From Candidatus Kryptobacter tengchongensis (GTDB lineage: Bacteria > Bacteroidota > Ignavibacteria > Kryptoniales > Kryptoniaceae), in assembly GCA_001485605.1 (NCBI GenBank), contig FAON01000011.1, forward strand, positions 62,001-126,000: a stretch of DNA of 64,000 nucleotides. Reading direction: 5' to 3'. The translations under genes and the position numbers were made by a program. The first letter of the stretch is position 1. Every line of letters starts with the position of its first letter. This document shows positions 1 through 8,053 of the stretch, one piece after another. Under the pieces are notes generated by a model that searched no databases, was not told the origin of the DNA, and saw only the letters and a list, made by a program, of their open reading frames with translations.

Positions 1-223
1 GTTCAAGATAAAAAATGCTATCAAGCACATCCCCACCGAAATTATCTCCACCGAAAATGGAGTTCTCCCTATCTGAAGAAGTTTTCATCATTGATTTAAG
101 CATAAAATTTAAGAATATCGCTTCAAAATTTTCCGAAGCCTCTTTCAATTTCGTCCTTTTCAGTTCATTTGTGTTTAAATTTGCATTTGATAACCTTTGA
201 CTATTTTTCACATCAATTTTCAT
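1..223 (-). CDS. flgJ: Flagellar rod-binding protein, FlgJ N-terminal domain (partial)
   Basis: The reading frame begins at the ATG at 221-223 and runs off the left edge; about 74 codons are visible. The visible protein contains FEAIFLNFMLKSMMKT, which fits the rod-binding domain of FlgJ (a scaffold or cap for rod assembly in the periplasm). A GAGGGG ribosome-binding site sits just upstream, and flgI ends 9 bp before the start, so this is the next gene of the same operon. Whether a C-terminal peptidoglycan-hydrolase domain follows cannot be seen; many bacteria outside the gammaproteobacteria have only the rod-binding part. Assignment rests on one short conserved block plus position, so it is good but not certain. 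Confidence 0.75.
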   Translation of the reverse strand, partial: MKIDVKNSQRLSNANLNTNELKRTKLKEASENFEAIFLNFMLKSMMKTSSDRENSIFGGDNFGGDVLDSIFYLE

Positions 224-231
224 AGTTCCCC

Positions 232-1332
232 TCACATAATTATCAATTCTGCTTTCAAAGCCCCTGCCTCTTTAAGTGCTTGGAATATGGCAATTATATC
301 TCTTGGCAAAACTTTTAAGGCATTCAAAGCCCTTGCGATATCCCGCACTGTTGCAACCCCCTCAATGGCTGTTACAACAGTTGTATCTTGATAGACATTT
401 ATGGTCGTTAATTGAGTGACAACCGTCTGACCTTGTGAAAATGGACTTGGTTGAGAAATAACCGGAACCGCTTGTATCTCTATATGAATTGCCCCATGCG
501 AAATTGCAACTGGTGAAATCGTTACATTTTCACCAACGACTATTGTTCCAGTCCTCTCGTTTATAACAACTTTTGCAATTACATCCGGTTGAATTTCTAT
601 CGTTTCAACTTGAGAGATGAAGTCAACTATTTTTTCCTCGCTTTTAAATTCATCTGGAACTTTCACAATGACCTCAGAAGCATCAATGGCAAAAGCGATA
701 TTTGAGTTAAATTTTGAATTTACAGCGTCAGCAATTCTTTTTGCAGTCGTGAAATCAGGTTGACGAAGAATTATTTCAATTTTATCATTTGAGCTGAAAA
801 AATTTGACGGGATTACTCTCTCCACTACTGCACCGTTCGGGACACGACCAGTGGTTGTGACATTTCTTCTATATTCAGTCCCTGTTGCGGTTCTCACATC
901 AAAACCACCAACTGAAACAGGACCTTGTGCAACAGCATAAACAATTCCATCTTGCCCGACAAGCGGGGTCATGAGTAAATTACCCCCGTGTAAACTCGTG
1001 GCGTCACCAATTGAAGAAACAAGAACATCAATCATCGCTCCTTCCTTTGCAAATGGTGGAATTGTCGCAGTAACCATCACCGCTGCAACATTTCTCGTCC
1101 TTAAATTTTCATCCATAACTGTTATCCCAAATCTTCTCAACATGCTTACTATAGATTGAAGCGTGAAACTTGACCTCCTTGAATCACCCGTGCCATTTAA
1201 ACCAACCACAAGACCATAGCCAATGACTTGATAACCCCCTGAACCTTTAACATAGGCAATATCTTTTATTCTTGTCCCAAAACTCAAAGTTTGAAAAAAC
1301 AAAATAAGCCAAATTAACACCACATGTTTCAT
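232..1332 (-). CDS. flgI: Flagellar P-ring protein FlgI
   Basis: FlgI forms the P ring around the flagellar rod in the peptidoglycan layer. The 366-residue product has the usual family length. It opens with a hydrophobic signal peptide of about 18 residues, then the characteristic start of the mature protein, RIKDIAYVKGSGGYQVIGYG, followed by GLVVGLNGTGDS and the conserved VERVIPSNF and ATVRDIARALNALKVLPRD blocks. It follows flgH with about 30 bp between them and precedes flgJ by 8 bp. FlgA, its periplasmic chaperone, is encoded two genes upstream. P-ring genes imply a Gram-negative envelope. Nothing is missing. Confidence 0.97.
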   Translation of the reverse strand: MKHVVLIWLILFFQTLSFGTRIKDIAYVKGSGGYQVIGYGLVVGLNGTGDSRRSSFTLQSIVSMLRRFGITVMDENLRTRNVAAVMVTATIPPFAKEGAMIDVLVSSIGDATSLHGGNLLMTPLVGQDGIVYAVAQGPVSVGGFDVRTATGTEYRRNVTTTGRVPNGAVVERVIPSNFFSSNDKIEIILRQPDFTTAKRIADAVNSKFNSNIAFAIDASEVIVKVPDEFKSEEKIVDFISQVETIEIQPDVIAKVVINERTGTIVVGENVTISPVAISHGAIHIEIQAVPVISQPSPFSQGQTVVTQLTTINVYQDTTVVTAIEGVATVRDIARALNALKVLPRDIIAIFQALKEAGALKAELIIM

Positions 1333-1362
1333 ATCCAGTTTAGAAAATTTTTTTAAATCCGT

Positions 1363-1926
1363 TTAAAATAACCAGTGAAAAAGTCGTGTGATCCAACTTG
1401 GGCTTTTACTTCTATAGATCATGCCCTTGCCAGTGAACTCAATCTCTGCGTCAGCAATGTTATATGAATAAACCGTATTATCCCAATTGACATCAGTCGG
1501 TCTCACAATACCTTTTATCCTTATGATTTGTTCATCTCCATTAACATTAACTTTTCTTTGCCCTTCAATTATCAAATTTCCCGCTGAATCAACCCCGACA
1601 ATTCTCGCGCCAAGTTTTGCTTTCACAGTCCCGCGTGTTGAGGTTGAACCTTGACCTTTAAATTCATTCCCAGTTCCAATTGAAAACCCAGTTTCAGGTA
1701 TGAATCCAAGCGCACCACTTCCAGAAACTTGACCATTTACACTTCCACTTCTTGATGCATCCCTTTCGGCTTTGCTCTCCGCAGATGAAACCTCAATTAT
1801 AATTATTGTTATCACATCGCCTGGTTTAAACGCTTTTTGATCCGAAAAAAGAGAACGCTGAATTACACCTTGCGCTAACAAGTTAGATAAACCCAACACC
1901 ATCAAGATTAAAAATTTTATCAACAT
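1363..1926 (-). CDS. flgH: Flagellar L-ring protein FlgH
   Basis: FlgH makes the outer-membrane L ring, the bushing for the flagellar rod. The product is 187 residues and contains the family signature SLFSDQKAFKPGDVITIIIIE near the start, with GSVNGQVSGSG, KAKLGARIVGVDSAGNLIIEGQ and RPTDVNWDNTVYSYNIADAEI later. The N-terminal segment (about 19 residues, ending LLAQG) is a plain signal peptide: there is no cysteine, so the lipobox of the proteobacterial FlgH lipoprotein is absent. The gene lies 15 bp downstream of flgA and 30 bp upstream of flgI in the same operon. Confidence 0.95.
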   Translation of the reverse strand: MLIKFLILMVLGLSNLLAQGVIQRSLFSDQKAFKPGDVITIIIIEVSSAESKAERDASRSGSVNGQVSGSGALGFIPETGFSIGTGNEFKGQGSTSTRGTVKAKLGARIVGVDSAGNLIIEGQRKVNVNGDEQIIRIKGIVRPTDVNWDNTVYSYNIADAEIEFTGKGMIYRSKSPSWITRLFHWLF

Positions 1927-1941
1927 CTCAAATAACCATAT

Positions 1942-2649
1942 TTAATTTTCAATTTCAACAATTACAATTTTTTCACCGATAACTTTGCCATAAAACAATT
2001 TTCCCGATTTCGGATTTAAAATTCTCACCATCTCGTTCAATTTGCCCTCATTTTTCGCAATCCCCACCGTTTCAACCCTTACATTTCCAACCCTCATGAT
2101 AACCTGAACGCTCTCACCCGCTTTAACAAGCGAAGGTTCATCAAAATAACTTTCAAACATGATCTCTCCCTTTCTTACCACTTTTTTAAGTTTTTTCCCA
2201 AGAATTTTTGAAATATCGCACACATAATCATTCCTTAAAAATGTTGTCTCAATCTTTTCAAGCGAAAATAAATCAAAAACTTTTTCCTCCGAATTAACCA
2301 TCTCACCACGTTTTAAATCTTTTTTAGCGATAACGACATTTTCAAATGTCCTCACAAGTGCACTTACAAAAAATTCCCTTACGCTATCCTCACAAGAAAC
2401 CAAAACCTTAAAAGTTTGATAACCACGAAAATTAACGCCACTCCCCAAAACTTTAACCTTGACATCACAACTCTCAAAACCACCGACATTTTCCAGCCTG
2501 TTCTTTAATTCAATCAAATAATCAACCTTTCTTTCGGGAAACTTTTGAATCAAATAATTGACAATTTCACTTTTTATCTTTTCGGCAAAACCCGCAGAAA
2601 AAAATTGCAATAAGATCATAAAACATATTTCGGCAAGCGTCAATGCCAT
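1942..2649 (-). CDS. flgA: Flagellar P-ring assembly chaperone FlgA
   Basis: FlgA is a periplasmic chaperone needed to assemble FlgI into the P ring. The 235-residue protein has a signal peptide (about 22 residues), a divergent N-terminal half and a C-terminal SAF domain. The region AKKDLKRGEMVNSEEKVFDL and the following KAGESVQVIMRVGNVRVETVG to VRILNPKSGKLFYGKVIGE match the FlgA end, where the protein typically stresses 'NpxSgkvv.G.V'. It lies between flgG and flgH. The N-terminal half is poorly conserved in this family, so recognition depends on the C-terminal half and position. Confidence 0.9.
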   Translation of the reverse strand: MALTLAEICFMILLQFFSAGFAEKIKSEIVNYLIQKFPERKVDYLIELKNRLENVGGFESCDVKVKVLGSGVNFRGYQTFKVLVSCEDSVREFFVSALVRTFENVVIAKKDLKRGEMVNSEEKVFDLFSLEKIETTFLRNDYVCDISKILGKKLKKVVRKGEIMFESYFDEPSLVKAGESVQVIMRVGNVRVETVGIAKNEGKLNEMVRILNPKSGKLFYGKVIGEKIVIVEIEN

Positions 2650-2698
2650 TTCCTGTGCTTTCCTAAACTCATTTTTTAATTCTCTTCCCTCTACCTAA

Positions 2699-3493
2699 CT
2701 ATCTTTTCAAGTTATTTGCCATCTGTATCATTTCTTCAACCGTTTTTATCGTTTTTGAGTTGATCTCATACGCACGCTGTGCAACTATCATATTGACCAT
2801 TTCTTCAACTATATCAACATTAGATGTCTCAAGATAACCCTGCATAAGTTCTCCAAAACCCTCGTTTCCTGGTGCTCCAAAAATTGGCTGACCTGATGCT
2901 TGCGTTTCAACATAAAGATTGTTTCCAATGCTTCTTAACCCCGCTGGATTTACAAATTTAGCAAGTTCAATTCTGCCAATCTCAATTGGTTCTGTCTCGC
3001 CGGTATTTAAAACCTCAACAATCCCATCTCTGCTTATGCTTATTGCAACTGCTGTTTCTGGAATTACAATCTCTGGTTCAAGCACATAGCCAGATGAATT
3101 CACAAGCCGACCATCCCTTGAAAGTTTAAATGCCCCGTCCCTTGTGTAAGCAATTGTTCCGTCTGGTCTTCTCACCTGAAAGAAACCCTCACCATTTATT
3201 GCAATATCAAGTGGATTGTTCGTCGGCTGAAGATCACCTTGCTTGAAATCTCTTAAGGTCGCAACCGTTTGAACGCCCGTTCCAATTTGAATTTCTGAGG
3301 ATTTCTCAACATTTCCATCCCGAACAAATGAAGAAGTTGGAGCTCTAAGAATTTGATACATCAAATCTTGAAATTCTGCCCTGCTTCGCTTGAAAGAGGT
3401 CGTGTTAACATTTGCAAGATTATGCGCTATAACATCAATGTTTATCTGCTGTGCATACATTCCTGAAGCTGCTGTTCTCAACGCTCTTTCCAT
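2699..3493 (-). CDS. flgG: Flagellar distal rod protein FlgG
   Basis: FlgG builds the distal flagellar rod. At 264 residues it has the normal length. The N terminus MERALRTAASGMYAQQ with IAHNLANVNTTSFKRSRAEF is the standard rod/hook D0 motif, NPLDIAINGEGFFQV and YTRDGAF mark the middle, and the C terminus LMQGYLETSNVDIVEEMVNM with QRAYEINSKTIKTVEEM is diagnostic for FlgG rather than FlgF. The start overlaps the end of a small upstream ORF by 16 bp and has only a weak ribosome-binding site (GGAAA), so translation is probably coupled to that ORF. Confidence 0.97.
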   Translation of the reverse strand: MERALRTAASGMYAQQINIDVIAHNLANVNTTSFKRSRAEFQDLMYQILRAPTSSFVRDGNVEKSSEIQIGTGVQTVATLRDFKQGDLQPTNNPLDIAINGEGFFQVRRPDGTIAYTRDGAFKLSRDGRLVNSSGYVLEPEIVIPETAVAISISRDGIVEVLNTGETEPIEIGRIELAKFVNPAGLRSIGNNLYVETQASGQPIFGAPGNEGFGELMQGYLETSNVDIVEEMVNMIVAQRAYEINSKTIKTVEEMIQMANNLKR

Positions 3494-3669
3494 TTTCCGA
3501 ATGTCTTTTTTATTTTTAATTCAAGCTCAAAAATTAAACCCCTGATAAAACAACCAATTAATGCCTTCCAAAACGAGTTCGCCCAATTTCTAACCTCAAT
3601 TCCATCACCAGAAAATTTTATACTGCAATAAAATTTGTCTCCTTCCTTGTAACTTGTTAAATAAAGCAT
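3478..3669 (-). CDS. Small hypothetical protein between flgF and flgG
   Basis: A 63-residue ORF fills the otherwise 186-bp gap between flgF and flgG. It has an ATG 10 bp after the flgF stop, preceded by GGGTTGAG as a possible ribosome-binding site, and its stop codon lies inside the flgG start region. The product is basic, with a hydrophobic central stretch (SFWKALIGCFIRGLIF) that could be an amphipathic helix or weak membrane anchor. No family is recognised. It might be a real accessory gene, or a translated leader that couples flgG to flgF; the tight spacing favours translation of some kind. Confidence 0.5.
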   Translation of the reverse strand: MLYLTSYKEGDKFYCSIKFSGDGIEVRNWANSFWKALIGCFIRGLIFELELKIKKTFGKWKER

Positions 3670-3679
3670 ATCTCAACCC

Positions 3680-4423
3680 TTAAAATTTTCCAACTTCATT
3701 TACCTTTGCAAGTGTATCATCTTGATGTTGAACAGCTTTATAGTTTGATTCGTAAATTCTGCTTGCCTCAATCATCCGAACCATCTCCTCAATTGCATTA
3801 ACATTTGACTCCTCAAGAAATCCTTGAAAAATTTCAAATCCGCCTGTCAATTCAACTTCCCCCGCGCTTCCATCATCAACGAAATAGGTTGACGATTCCT
3901 TCCTCAATTTTGCCAAATTATCAAACCACACAATTTTTATTCTGTCAATGAATTTATCACCAGCATAGATTTCCCCACTTTGCGTAATTTTTATCTCAAC
4001 ATTTTCTAATTTTGAAACATCTGGGAATTTCATCACCCCGTCAATCCCAAGTAAAGCGTGTCCATTTGAATTAACAACTTTTCCATCCTCTGCGATTGTA
4101 AAATTCCCATTTCTCGTATATCTCAACCCATTTGGAGTTTGAACAACAAAGAAACCATTGCCACTTATTGCAATGTCAAGTGGATTTCCAGTTTGTTTAA
4201 AATTTCCCGCTTCAAAACTCGTATATTCAGTGATTAAAAGTCCGCTTAACTCGTTCCCCCCATTTTTGTTTATGTCAAGAACTGCGCTGTCAAGAATTCT
4301 AACGAATATGTTATCCTTCTTAAACCCTGTTGTGTTGATATTTGCGAGATTATTTGCGATGACATCAATTTTAAGTTTATTTGGCATCATTCCAACCGCA
4401 GATGAGTAAATTCCCTTTATCAT
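3680..4423 (-). CDS. flgF: Flagellar basal-body rod protein FlgF
   Basis: FlgF is a proximal rod protein. With the start chosen here the product is 247 residues and begins MIKGIYSSAVGMMPNKLK. This start has a strong ribosome-binding site, GGAGGTGAG, 3 bases before the ATG and lies 4 bp after the upstream stop; a frame extending 8 codons further (to 4447) would run through that site and overlap the neighbour. The N-terminal VIANNLANINTTGFKKD, the central NPLDIAISGNGFFVV and the C-terminal FLEESNVNAIEEMVRMIEASRIYESN are the FlgF/FlgG-family motifs. The short length and being paired with a clear FlgG make FlgF the better name. Confidence 0.92.
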   Translation of the reverse strand: MIKGIYSSAVGMMPNKLKIDVIANNLANINTTGFKKDNIFVRILDSAVLDINKNGGNELSGLLITEYTSFEAGNFKQTGNPLDIAISGNGFFVVQTPNGLRYTRNGNFTIAEDGKVVNSNGHALLGIDGVMKFPDVSKLENVEIKITQSGEIYAGDKFIDRIKIVWFDNLAKLRKESSTYFVDDGSAGEVELTGGFEIFQGFLEESNVNAIEEMVRMIEASRIYESNYKAVQHQDDTLAKVNEVGKF

Positions 4424-4427
4424 GACC

Positions 4428-4967
4428 TCACCTCCATTTGATTTCACTTTTTCCGCCTTGCCAAAATGAGCCTTGCCCTTTATTTTTCAAGTTCAAAAGA
4501 AATTGAATTTCACCGCACCCAACACCGTATTTTTTAGCAACTTTTTTAATATCTGTCCCCTTTTCAATTTCGCTTAAAACTTTATCATATCTGTTTTCTT
4601 TTCTTGCCCTTGATCTTAAATTCAAAAGCAACTCAACCTCGCCCTGTCCAACATTATACCTCTTCGCAAGTTTTAAAATTTCATTTTCGCTGAAATCACT
4701 TACAACGATTTCAACTTTACCATCTTTTTCTTTCTCTTGAGCCTCAAACATTGTGATATTAGTTGAACTTTCTTCATTTAAATAATCCACAAAATTTTTA
4801 TCGGCAAAAAATTCATTTTCTTTAGCAGATCCAGCCCGATTTTCAAGTTTTTTGAAAAATTTAAAAATAAGCCATAGCCCTCCAACCGTAAGAGCAAGCG
4901 TCAAAACCACAAGCAAAATTAGTGGATAAAAAGCATCGCCAGAGCTTAAAAAATTCAGTTTTTCCAT
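4428..4967 (-). CDS. SwrB/DUF6115-like single-pass membrane protein with a doubled helical motif
   Basis: The 179-residue protein has a short N terminus, one transmembrane segment (about residues 15-37), a charged linker and two copies of a helix-turn-helix-like unit: ENEILKLAKRYNVGQGEVELL near residue 93 and GTDIKKVAKKYGVGCGEIQFL near residue 138. The unit, with its 'hAkxYxVGxGEhxhLLNLk' pattern, resembles the C-terminal motif of the Firmicutes flagellar protein SwrB (DUF6115) and of DUF2802 proteins, which sit beside fliA in other genomes. SwrB helps activate the flagellar export gate. The gene lies between the histidine kinase and flgF in the flagellar operon. The family link is from remembered motif patterns, not a search. 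Confidence 0.6.
   Translation of the reverse strand: MEKLNFLSSGDAFYPLILLVVLTLALTVGGLWLIFKFFKKLENRAGSAKENEFFADKNFVDYLNEESSTNITMFEAQEKEKDGKVEIVVSDFSENEILKLAKRYNVGQGEVELLLNLRSRARKENRYDKVLSEIEKGTDIKKVAKKYGVGCGEIQFLLNLKNKGQGSFWQGGKSEIKWR
4798..4824 (-). promoter_or_regulatory. Consensus sigma-28 (FliA) promoter motif inside the SwrB-like gene
   Basis: On the minus strand this reads TAAA, 15 bases, GCCGATAA, which is the full sigma-28 consensus with the right spacing. It points toward flgF, about 375 bp downstream. It lies within coding sequence, so a chance match is possible. Confidence 0.5.
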
Positions 4968-5000
4968 ATTTTCTCAATTTGATTTATGTTTTTGGACAAT

Positions 5001-6374
5001 CTACTTTAAACCTCGTTCTGGATTTAAAGGCAAAATTATTGAGAAGGTTGAGCCTTTGCCAACCTCGCTTTCAACTTTAATTTCACCACTATGCTTTTTG
5101 ACGATCCACCTGCTTATTGAAAGACCAAGCCCTGTTCCTTTACTTCCCTTTGTCGTAAAAAATGCTTCAAAAATTTTTTCCCTTAATTCTGGTGGTATTC
5201 CAACACCTGTATCTGTAAACTTTATCACAACATTCTCATTTTCTGATAGCGTTTCAATTATAAGTTTTCCTCCTTCTGGCATCGCATCTTTTGCGTTTAT
5301 CATCAAGTTCAGAAAAACTTGCTGTAAATAAACTTTGTTCCCATAAATTGTCGGCAACGACGGATCAAGTTTTAAAACAAGCTCAATATCGTTGTATTTA
5401 AACTGATAACTTACAAGCGTGATGATCTCTTGAATTGCAAAGTTAACATTAACTGGCTCAAACTTGAAGTCCTCTGGGACTTTTCTTGAAAAATTGAGAA
5501 GACGCCTTGTTATCTGTGCGATTTTTTCAACCTGTTCTTTTACGATTTCAATTCTTTTTGGTAGGTCACGCCCAAGTTGCATGAGTTGAATATGCCCAAG
5601 CAAGATCTGAAGTGGATTATTGATCTCGTGTGCAATTCCGCCAGTAAGCTCGCCAACCGCTGCAAGTTTCGCTGCTTGAATCATTTGTGCTTGCGTTACT
5701 TTAAGCTCTTCATTTACCTTCAAAAGAGCATTGTAATTTTTTGAGTTCTCAACAGCCACCGCAGTTTGATTAGCAAGAATTGATAACAAAAGCAAAATCT
5801 GATTCGTAAAATCACTGTGCTTTTTATCTGTGTGAATCAAATAAACCCCTATCCCTTCATTTCTCAAGACAAGCGGAACTATAACGAAATTTTTTTCATC
5901 AAATTCATCAAGGGTTGTATTTATATCGGGCAAAACAATGCTCCTTTTTTCTCTCAAAACATAATCAATTATCCCATCTTCAACATATGTTTCCATAACC
6001 ATATCAAGATACTCTGCTCCCCGATCTGAAAGTTTTTTAAATCTCCGTTCTTCATCTTCGTAAATATAAACATTGCAATCTATCACAGGTATCACTTGTC
6101 TTGTTAGCTCAATTAGCTCTGTTATTATATCTTCGTAATTTAGCGCAGTGCTTATCTTCGTTGAAAGTCGCTGGATAAGAAGAATCTCGTCAATTGAATC
6201 TTTAAAGTCGCTTGTCGTTTTCGCCCTCAAATCAATTTCTCTTTTCAAAAGTTCAATTGTTCTTTCAAGTGCTTTCACATAAATCTCCCGTGCCTCAACG
6301 AATTTCTCAATCTGTGGTAAGATTTCCTCAATTATCTCCAATTTGGCTTTCGGTAAATTTTTTTGCACCCTCAT
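5001..6374 (-). CDS. GAF-domain sensor histidine kinase (NtrB/FlrB-like)
   Basis: A soluble two-component kinase of 457 residues with no membrane segments. An N-terminal coiled helix (1-70) leads into a GAF domain (about 75-215), then a HisKA domain with the phosphoacceptor in GELTGGIAHEINNP (His249), and a HATPase domain with the N box LMINAKDAMPEGG, G1 box FTDTGVGIP and G2 box GTGLGLS. Its ATG overlaps the HDOD stop as ATGA. Location in a flagellar operon behind a sigma-54-like promoter suggests a FlrB/FleS-type kinase for a sigma-54 activator, but no response regulator is in the window, so the partner is unknown. Confidence 0.92.
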   Translation of the reverse strand: MRVQKNLPKAKLEIIEEILPQIEKFVEAREIYVKALERTIELLKREIDLRAKTTSDFKDSIDEILLIQRLSTKISTALNYEDIITELIELTRQVIPVIDCNVYIYEDEERRFKKLSDRGAEYLDMVMETYVEDGIIDYVLREKRSIVLPDINTTLDEFDEKNFVIVPLVLRNEGIGVYLIHTDKKHSDFTNQILLLLSILANQTAVAVENSKNYNALLKVNEELKVTQAQMIQAAKLAAVGELTGGIAHEINNPLQILLGHIQLMQLGRDLPKRIEIVKEQVEKIAQITRRLLNFSRKVPEDFKFEPVNVNFAIQEIITLVSYQFKYNDIELVLKLDPSLPTIYGNKVYLQQVFLNLMINAKDAMPEGGKLIIETLSENENVVIKFTDTGVGIPPELREKIFEAFFTTKGSKGTGLGLSISRWIVKKHSGEIKVESEVGKGSTFSIILPLNPERGLK

Positions 6375-7243
6375 TTGCTATAAAAAATTTGGTTCTTTGC
6401 AAAGTCAGATTGAATTTTCGTTTTGTATGACTCAAAGAAACCGTCGTTTAAAAAATTTACATCAAGTTTTAAAATCTCAAGGACAGTGTTAAGATTTTCA
6501 TCAAAAGATTTATCGTGATTTCCGTATTCAATGTTGAAAATTTCGGCTTTAAAACATATGTATTCAGCAAGATAAACAAGGGATGGAAGAATTGGGTTTT
6601 TCGGTGCTAAATGAGGTTGATGGTGAAATGCGATCGCCTCAACAAGTTGATGCGGGAAATTCCATCTTTCGGCAAGCCATGAGCCAATTTCATAATGGGT
6701 TGAGTTGTCAAGAAACCTTCGCTCTATCTGTTCAAAGGTAAATTCATGTCTCTTACCGATTTGAACTATTTGTTTAAATTCCTTTTCAAAGTATTGTGCT
6801 ATCACCAAAATTCCAATATCGTGCAAAAGCCCAGCTGTAAAAGCCTCACCTGAAACCCTATAACCAAGGTCTTTCGCGAGGTGTTTCGTCGTTATCCCAA
6901 CGAGAAGCGAATGACGCCAAAACTTTTCAAGGTCAAAATCTTTATCAAGTTTATTCGCAAGCGAGCTTGCAAGTGAAACACTTAACACAATCTCTTTCAA
7001 TGTCTCAAATCCAAGGACAACGATAGCAAAATTAATTGTTGAAATTTGCTTTGGAAAACCATAAAATGGGGAATTTGCAACTTTTAAAACTTTTGCTGCA
7101 AGTGCCTGATCCTGCGAGATGACCTCACCAAGCTTAGCTGCGCTCGTCTTTGGGTTATCCACGAGCCGAACAACCTCAATCGCAACCGCTGGAAAAGGGA
7201 CAAGCTGGAGTATATTTTGAATCTTCTGTTTTATCCCGGGCAT
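6371..7243 (-). CDS. HDOD-domain signalling protein
   Basis: A 290-residue stand-alone HDOD domain. The fold is recognisable from LQLVPFPAVAIEVVRLVDNP at the start, the SQDQALAAKVLKVANSPFYG block, ETLKEIVLSVSL, the helix with FWRHSLLVGITTKHLA and GLLHDIGILVI, and EIGSWLAERWNFPHQLVEAIAFHH. HDOD proteins are catalytically dead relatives of HD phosphohydrolases and often act in signalling and motility control. It begins 3 bp after fliA and ends in an ATGA overlap with the kinase gene, so the kinase is translationally coupled to it. The molecular target is unknown. Confidence 0.9.
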   Translation of the reverse strand: MPGIKQKIQNILQLVPFPAVAIEVVRLVDNPKTSAAKLGEVISQDQALAAKVLKVANSPFYGFPKQISTINFAIVVLGFETLKEIVLSVSLASSLANKLDKDFDLEKFWRHSLLVGITTKHLAKDLGYRVSGEAFTAGLLHDIGILVIAQYFEKEFKQIVQIGKRHEFTFEQIERRFLDNSTHYEIGSWLAERWNFPHQLVEAIAFHHQPHLAPKNPILPSLVYLAEYICFKAEIFNIEYGNHDKSFDENLNTVLEILKLDVNFLNDGFFESYKTKIQSDFAKNQIFYSK

Positions 7244-7246
7244 AGA

Positions 7247-8023
7247 TTAAAATGAAAAATTTTTTCTCAATGATTCACGAATTTTCTTCAACCCCGATGC
7301 ATGCAGCTGAGAAACCCTTGACTCACTTAATTTCAAAACATCCGCAATTTCTTTGAACGTCAGCTCTTCATAATAGTAAAGCACGAGAACAAGACGCTCT
7401 TTCTCCGAAAGTTTTTTTAACTCATTTACAATGGCCTGCTTAACCTCATTCTCAATCAATGTTTCCTCTGGGTTTTTATCCTTACTTTGGAGCAATTCGC
7501 CTAACTCCATATTTTCACCAACCATTAAATTAAAAGATACATTCTTTGATGCATGCTTAAGCATTGCAAGTTGATTATACTCCTCAAGCGTCAGCCCCGC
7601 TTCATCAGCGATAAGGAAATCGTCAGCCCTATCCCCAATCTTATTTTCAACTCTCGTCCTTACCTTGTCTATTTGTTCAATTTTGTTTCTCGTTGATCTT
7701 GACAGATTATCTATTTTCCTTATTTCATCAATTATACTCCCCCTGATCCTTGTATAAGCATATGTTTCAAACTTAACACCAATTGCAGGGTCAAACTTAT
7801 CAATCGCATCGCTTAAACCTATCATTCCAATATCAACAAGATCATCTTCCTCAAGCAATGAGACAGAGTATGTTAAATTCATTTTTCTTACGATACCCCT
7901 GACAAAATCAATGTAAAGCGACATCAACTTTTTCTTAACTTCGGGGTCACGCGTTCTCTTGTATATCTTGAAAAGATTTTCAGGTTTTTCATCTCCATTC
8001 TTATTGATAAAACTTACGGACAT
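7247..8023 (-). CDS. fliA: Flagellar RNA polymerase sigma-28 factor FliA
   Basis: FliA directs transcription of late flagellar genes. The 258-residue protein has region 2 (YIDFVRGIVRKMNLTYS, DDLVDIGMIGLSDAIDKFDP, FETYAYTRIRGSIIDEIRK) typical of the FliA/WhiG family, and region 4 (LSEKERLVLVLYYYEELTFKEIADVLKLSESRVSQLH). The start is supported by a strong GGGAGGTTGAAAG leader. Two well-formed sigma-28 promoters occur at the flagellin locus (43677-43741), and its likely anti-sigma factor FlgM is encoded at 39965. It sits in the same operon as flhF/fleN, as in many polar flagellates. Confidence 0.97.
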   Translation of the reverse strand: MSVSFINKNGDEKPENLFKIYKRTRDPEVKKKLMSLYIDFVRGIVRKMNLTYSVSLLEEDDLVDIGMIGLSDAIDKFDPAIGVKFETYAYTRIRGSIIDEIRKIDNLSRSTRNKIEQIDKVRTRVENKIGDRADDFLIADEAGLTLEEYNQLAMLKHASKNVSFNLMVGENMELGELLQSKDKNPEETLIENEVKQAIVNELKKLSEKERLVLVLYYYEELTFKEIADVLKLSESRVSQLHASGLKKIRESLRKNFSF

Positions 8024-8053
8024 CTTTCAACCTCCCTAATTTTTTAAAATTTT

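Noticed and set aside
1180-1200. Minus-strand TGGCACGG in flgI
   Set aside because: No TTGC at the required distance; it encodes part of NGTGDS.
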